Shown: one piece after another, positions 61,101 to 64,000 of the stretch
How positions within the stretch are numbered: the stretch's first letter is position 1
How the letters are laid out: each line of letters starts with the position of its first letter
NCBI GenBank assembly: GCA_964640175.1
Contig: CAZXFW010000005.1
Location: forward strand, 1 to 64,000
Reading direction: 5' to 3'
DNA: 64,000 nt
DNA from: JACKDX01 sp964640175
GTDB lineage: Bacteria > Myxococcota_A > Polyangia > Polyangiales > GCA-016699535
Translations under genes and position numbers: made by a program
Notes under the pieces: generated by a model
What the model saw: only the letters and a program-made list of their open reading frames with translations
What the model was told of the DNA's origin: nothing
The model's database searches: none

Positions 61101-64000
61101 CCTGACCTTGCCATCGAAGCTTACGAACACGTTATGCAGGAAAGTGAACGTGGCGAAGCGTTTGAGCCGTTAGAGAGGCTTTATACACAGAGAAAGCGGT
61201 GGGTAGACCTGGGGTTTCTCTACGAACGGGCCTTGGATGTTGGGTTGGGAGATCCACGCGACATCCGACACAAGCTTGCGGTCGTTTTTCTTGAACACCG
61301 TAATGCTCCTGATGAAGGCATGGATCACTTTAGCCGTTTGCTGGAGCAAGCGCCTGATTACACACCTAGTATCGATTATTTAGAGAACCTGGTTCGACAA
61401 GGCAGCCACGTTGGTCTTGCGGCAGGCTTGTTGGAACCTATTCTTTTGGTGAAGCTCGAATGGGAAAGGCTTGTGCAAGTCATGCAAGCGCATTGCAACG
61501 CCGAAACGGATCCCGACGAGCGTATGCGGTTGCTAGAGCGTCTTGCCGAAACATACGAAGATCATCTTGAGGATTTAGATGGAGCCATGAGCACGTATGC
61601 CCGAATGTTTAGGCTGGATCCTTCGAATGAACATGCCAATGAGGCATTGGTTCGCTTGGCCCGTGTCTTGGATCGCTGGGAGCAGTTGGCTCTTATCTAT
61701 GAAGATGTGTTGCAAGAACTTTCCAATGAAGATCTTGCTGCAGAGTTGGCGTTGTTGGCAGCGCGAATTCGCGTTCAACGAGGGCTCGTCGCAGACACAA
61801 CGGTCAACCTATTAAACCGCGTTCTCAGCGTTCACCCGGAACACACGGAAGCTTTCGAGCTTTTGGAGCAGGAATTCTTGCGTGCAGCGTCCTATGAGCC
61901 GTTGACAGAGCTTTATTCACGCCGCATCGATGTAGTGCTTGACGAAACGCAACAGGTAGAGCTTTTGCATCGCCAGGCTCGCGTGTATCGCGATCATCTT
62001 TCTGCCACTGACCAGGCTATTCGAACCTATCAGCGGATTCTTGAGCTGGAACCGGAAAATATGCTTGCGGCAAGGGCGTTGGATGACACGTTGGTCAATG
62101 CACAGAGGTGGTCTGATTTAGCGGAATTTCTGTCATGGCAAGCCGATCGGCGTATCGGCACGGACCTTGAACCGCAGCTGCGCCATCGTTTGGCACATGT
62201 TTATATTGAAAAGCTTGAGAACCCTGAACAAGGAATTCAGGTTTTAGAGCAAATGGCGGATGCCAATCCTCAACACCAGCCAACTGTGGAGTCGCTGGAA
62301 TTTTTAGTGCAACAATTGCCGCTACGGCTGCGGGTGGCTCGCATTTTGGAACGTGTGTACGAAGCTACCGACCAGTGGAAGAAGCTGATTGCCATCTACC
62401 AAGCGCGTGCAGAGCTTTCTCAAGATCCTCAGGAGCAGATTGAGCTTTATCGGTTAGCTGCTGTATTGCATGAAGAGCGTGGGGAAAATTATCGACTGGC
62501 TATGGAAGCGTGGTCAAAGGCGTATTTGATCGATTCAAATCAAGATGCTGTACGTTATGAGTTGGAGCGTCTCGCGGAGATCGGGGGCTTGTGGGGACAG
62601 CTGGCTGCGGTTCTTGAAGAAGCTGCTAGGGAAGATACACCGCATGAAGAGAGGCTTGCTCTATTGGATACAGTGGCAGAGCTTTACAACACACGTATTA
62701 ATGATCCCGCGTCTGCGGTGCGCGTTTATGAGAAGATGTTGACTTTACGCGAGCCGGAAGATTCAGAGCCCATTTTGCTGCGTCTTTCAGAGTTGTATAC
62801 TTCTACGGCCAACCTGTCAGCGCTTGCCAGCGTGTTTGAGCGCCGTGCCAAAATCGCTCAAGATCCTGTTGAGCGTTATGAACTTTGGCTTAAAGCAGCC
62901 ACGGCTTATGAAACTGAGCTGCATGATGACATACAGGCTGTGGCTGCCTATCGCCATGCAACACAGTCGCAGCCGGAGAACCAGAACGCTTGGGAAGCCT
63001 TAGATCGGCTCTACGAGAAACAACACCAGCACAACGAGCTCTCCGAGGTGCTGGAAACCCGTATACGGCTCGAAAAGGATACGTTGAATCGAGCAAGGCT
63101 TCGGTTCCGACTTGCAGAGCTCTATGAGATGCATTTGGGGCGGCTTAAGGAGGCGATTTCCAACTATTTATCGGTTTTGGATGACGAGCCTTCGAACGTG
63201 ATGGCGATGGAACGTCTTTTGGCGACGTACCAAGCGGAAAAGATGTGGCCTGATTACGTGGAGCTTTTACAGAAGAGAATGGCTGTAGAGACCGATGTCT
63301 CAAGCTTAGCTCTGTGGCATACGCGTGCAGCGCAGGCTTGTCAGCGCGAGCTAACGAATCCAGATCGTGCGTTTACTCACTATCAATCTGCACTTAATCA
63401 GGATCCGAGCTTTGAGCCCGCCTTGCAGGGCGCGTTAGAGCTTTTCCAGCATGAGCATCTTCGTGCCAGCGTGGTTGAGTTGCTTGTGCCGCTTTTAACC
63501 CATCAAAACCGTTGGGACGAACTCGCGCAGCTCTATGAAATGCAAGCAGAGCATACGTCTGACGCAAGCACACAACATGGCCTTTGGGTAATTCTTGCCG
63601 AGTTACATGAAAAAAGTCGCGGTGATGTTGCAAAAGCTTACCATGCGCGCGCAAAAGCCGTTCTTTTGGGGCCAGAAGAAACACTTTCGCGTGAGTGCGA
63701 AGAGCTTGAGCGATTGGCAGCGTTGACAGGCAATTGGCATGGCGTGACGGAAACTTACCAAGAGCGGATCGGTAAAGGAATAGCGCCACACATGGGCATC
63801 TTGGTGTATCGGCGGATTGCTCAAGTCGCTGAGCAACATCTGAGTCGCCTGGATTTGGCCATTTCAGCGCTTAATGAAGCCTGTGGTTTGAGTGAATTTC
63901 GTGATGAAGCATGTCTCTCTGAACTTCAACGGTTGTATCTGCAGACAGAAGATTGGAAAAATGCTCATGATATACTTGAGAAGCGTTTTCAGCGCGCGAC
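55134..64000 (+). CDS. Giant TPR-like repeat protein (runs off the right edge)
   Basis: A plus-strand reading frame, free of stops in every stretch I translated, to the last base; at least 2,955 codons. It is made almost entirely of helical repeats of about 75 residues, each with TPR-like pieces such as AYEHALKLSPKHANT, YEDHLEDLDGAMSTYARMF, RTYQRILELEPENMLA and LYEMHLGRLKEAISNYLSVL. The units carry the pattern R-L-A-x-x-Y-E...A-x-x-x-Y-x-x-x-L-x-L-(D/E)-P. I see no signal peptide, TM helix or catalytic motif. The start is uncertain: GTG 55134 has AAGG nearby, while TTG 55170 is another choice. Similar long TPR proteins are known in Myxococcota, some linked to gliding motility, but the function here is unknown. 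Confidence 0.75.
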   Translation, partial: MRRPLQFEATSALTTSEHSQSINLSVSNYLGALQGDPYSGQALEGLQKALRKNKPKQDEIKLLRAASQLHLQRGEWWAAAALIEMLAQFSGLKATEEKVDLWNQLAELRSERLLDAEGALEAYEHALKLSPKHANTRQAQDDLRKLGMQWQSLVEQKQRQAQHVTDPVEKARLITEIAALLQKFEGNQAEAERYFKEAIALNSRERRALLLYANLLRQQERWEELVSLWLNAAEVTRASEDKALFFEHAARLLTEKLQQRERAMACYERVIAHRPGDRDAMASLAEWFTEREAWDDLVELYESALRSGAHANDEQGALLQVGMIHWRKRQVVTDAEPYFARLRKANPSHPAVLDFYEATLTSLPDQPRLLGILQDAQRAAVEPGQRLSLALKIADIAGKNNATLDRSIDAWKVVLQLDPTNVQALPALKTLYARAERWSALAELLKSMLEHVPSEDKEQQLSVLTELLSLYRDRLRSDVMVANVYNAILQIAPEDVEALSGLAGAYERMGRWNDLVHVLQKHAELASDPGQKVSLLKSVADLSIEHSANLNQAVAALQQVLAVSSDEDVVAKLRDVFIKKRAWKDLYGLYEQQADSTTSPVERQKYWREMANLAGSKLGNRLQAIALWKQILHEDAGAMDALDAIEKLAEQEQDWVSLAEVLERRIEAVGTDIAAVSFLERLGVVYAEHLHAADKALSTWQRLLAIDPQSRRALRTVRQALQEEQDWDGLEALYASKNDWEGLVDVLGTAADRVSDPAIKIDLSLRAARVYEEKIGAPHRAFRSYERILSVDPDNELAATALIPIYEQEEKWNRLVGVLRILLRKHEGGGSPQGRVELLRKLTLLCLDKLRDGELALVHALEAFQLDPTDRSIRETLEQAAELSQQYEQLVGAYQEGLSKLTDPAELTDLRRRLAQLYLGPLATPSAAIPYLRAVADADSADSEAMEALDRIYRNEKDFESLKDVYLRRLKAELNPERKVELLRELATLEERTLNDAESAAERFREILALDPADVTAIIDLERLATQSGRWKELAELLERHVELADNEADRFDLIMQRGRVFEDHLNEQAAALMAFNQALDMEPDHPGVLSALEQLATVHAELCPEIDPTLERIYENKSDINNLSRVLERSLTYASDKQPIRLRIAELRAQQDDAAGTFIALRAAFMAEPQTVELWEDLEQAARQSRQEESLAQAYSQVLAQHTLAEVDEMALSLKLAVLYDHALRSEKRAEPYYRRVIELDPSHDEAYEALRAYYSGQEQWSLLHELYQKRAAALADVQEKIALLLQSSFLHEEILDEPAKAICNYEAVLELDPEHSRAIRALEALYQSTGNWMGLAQLLQRVSGNAQGQDAIDLQYQLGALYETRLSNPATAVDYYASVLAQQPTHLRAQEALERLVKEPSQRARVAEILEPIYESQGAYAELARILYVQLEDLSDSASRVVMLSRIAEIQETKARDVRGAFDSYVLALAQDASDVRVRDELSRLAETTGRNQDYGQALQQAVSRVNDNLGLHKELLLELAKVWDERENALKLSEQAYLELIRIDPDDRDFVGEASRALVRIHQLLPDYVALGEDFERLVTLEENNADRHAVLVQLSDLYENVLHNAPKAMSAYERRVQLDPTDFVAFYAWEKILEKEQQWNELVNVLRQEIEHQNDDVRQREALKHMASVQEMFLKDIPGAIAVYEEIMERFSPEPTTLMSLARLYETAERWDSLLEAWWSLQELSDSKEERVSLRFRAAEVLRDKLLNPGRAVEMYRETLDLASGHALTIRALHHIVEGKDAGARLSAARALVACYSADGQHDRLVDALMVVAKSDDRSEAYGALQRAARVVLHELQSPERAFEFMAQSARLAPDEHELRNALQELQAIAESAGSWKQLLDLLKELAPTILDEELSLYVLRALADIARMRLKDNATAREYYHVVLERVQDDHAALDALEELDAADGDHEGLLQVLKRKTEFATTPLARIHLLLRQADIAENELHQPDLAIEAYEHVMQESERGEAFEPLERLYTQRKRWVDLGFLYERALDVGLGDPRDIRHKLAVVFLEHRNAPDEGMDHFSRLLEQAPDYTPSIDYLENLVRQGSHVGLAAGLLEPILLVKLEWERLVQVMQAHCNAETDPDERMRLLERLAETYEDHLEDLDGAMSTYARMFRLDPSNEHANEALVRLARVLDRWEQLALIYEDVLQELSNEDLAAELALLAARIRVQRGLVADTTVNLLNRVLSVHPEHTEAFELLEQEFLRAASYEPLTELYSRRIDVVLDETQQVELLHRQARVYRDHLSATDQAIRTYQRILELEPENMLAARALDDTLVNAQRWSDLAEFLSWQADRRIGTDLEPQLRHRLAHVYIEKLENPEQGIQVLEQMADANPQHQPTVESLEFLVQQLPLRLRVARILERVYEATDQWKKLIAIYQARAELSQDPQEQIELYRLAAVLHEERGENYRLAMEAWSKAYLIDSNQDAVRYELERLAEIGGLWGQLAAVLEEAAREDTPHEERLALLDTVAELYNTRINDPASAVRVYEKMLTLREPEDSEPILLRLSELYTSTANLSALASVFERRAKIAQDPVERYELWLKAATAYETELHDDIQAVAAYRHATQSQPENQNAWEALDRLYEKQHQHNELSEVLETRIRLEKDTLNRARLRFRLAELYEMHLGRLKEAISNYLSVLDDEPSNVMAMERLLATYQAEKMWPDYVELLQKRMAVETDVSSLALWHTRAAQACQRELTNPDRAFTHYQSALNQDPSFEPALQGALELFQHEHLRASVVELLVPLLTHQNRWDELAQLYEMQAEHTSDASTQHGLWVILAELHEKSRGDVAKAYHARAKAVLLGPEETLSRECEELERLAALTGNWHGVTETYQERIGKGIAPHMGILVYRRIAQVAEQHLSRLDLAISALNEACGLSEFRDEACLSELQRLYLQTEDWKNAHDILEKRFQRA

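Noticed and set aside
1..64000. tRNA, rRNA, CRISPR arrays, transposases or prophage genes
   Set aside because: I saw no cloverleaf, spaced direct repeats, transposase or phage motif; intergenic gaps are nearly all below 160 bp.

Overview
The window looks like chromosomal DNA of a deltaproteobacterium-like organism, most likely Myxococcota or a close relative. I infer this from three things: a large hybrid response regulator with a DUF4388/PATAN-like domain, a stand-alone GspE/MshE N-terminal-domain protein, and a giant TPR protein. Housekeeping proteins (Obg, HisS, L32, FabG/AcpP/FabF, RpiB) are clearly bacterial. Genes are tightly packed, GTG and TTG starts are frequent, and I saw no tRNA, rRNA, insertion sequence or CRISPR.

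Layout. (1) 1-12 kb: the 5' part of obg (minus strand, cut by the window edge); a membrane-anchored double-receiver regulator; a lipoprotein-like sulfatase-superfamily protein with a PHP/DUF3604-like protein behind it; a secreted proline-rich protein; and, on the minus strand, hisS followed by an aromatic/proline repeat protein. (2) 12-15.9 kb: yceD-rpmF-fabG-acpP-fabF-rpiB plus a 65-residue Cys/His protein, a lipid and ribosome housekeeping operon lacking plsX, fabH and fabD. (3) 15.9-44.1 kb: a large surface-polysaccharide locus. It has a Wza-like export lipoprotein, a Wzc-like tyrosine kinase/co-polymerase, two O-antigen ligase/polymerase-like proteins, a Wzx flippase and a WecA-like initiating transferase. 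It also has five glycosyltransferases, an aminotransferase/acetyltransferase pair, two methyltransferase-like proteins, Gmd and Fcl (GDP-fucose), an AsnB-like amidotransferase, a carbamoyltransferase and two UDP-sugar 6-dehydrogenases. A degenerate MshEN protein sits inside it. (4) 44.1-46.4 kb: an M18 aminopeptidase and HMG-CoA lyase. (5) 46.5-55.1 kb: a cbb3 oxidase operon, SafE-like / ccoI / ccoS / fused ccoNO / ccoQ / one-haem ccoP / ccoG, followed by a possible b-type cytochrome. (6) 55.1 kb to the right edge: one open frame of at least 2,955 codons made of degenerate TPR-like repeats.

How it works together. The polysaccharide locus reads as a Wzx/Wzy-type pathway: WecA-like initiation, glycosyltransferases, Wzx flipping, polymerisation, and Wzc/Wza control and export. 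The predicted polymer contains fucose, uronic acids and an N-acylated amino sugar, with possible amide and carbamoyl decoration. The oxidase operon makes its own copper-supply and assembly proteins and points to microaerobic respiration. The window carries no decisively new system. The best leads are the aromatic/proline repeat protein, the giant TPR protein, the possible cytochrome beside cbb3, and the decayed gene behind wzx.
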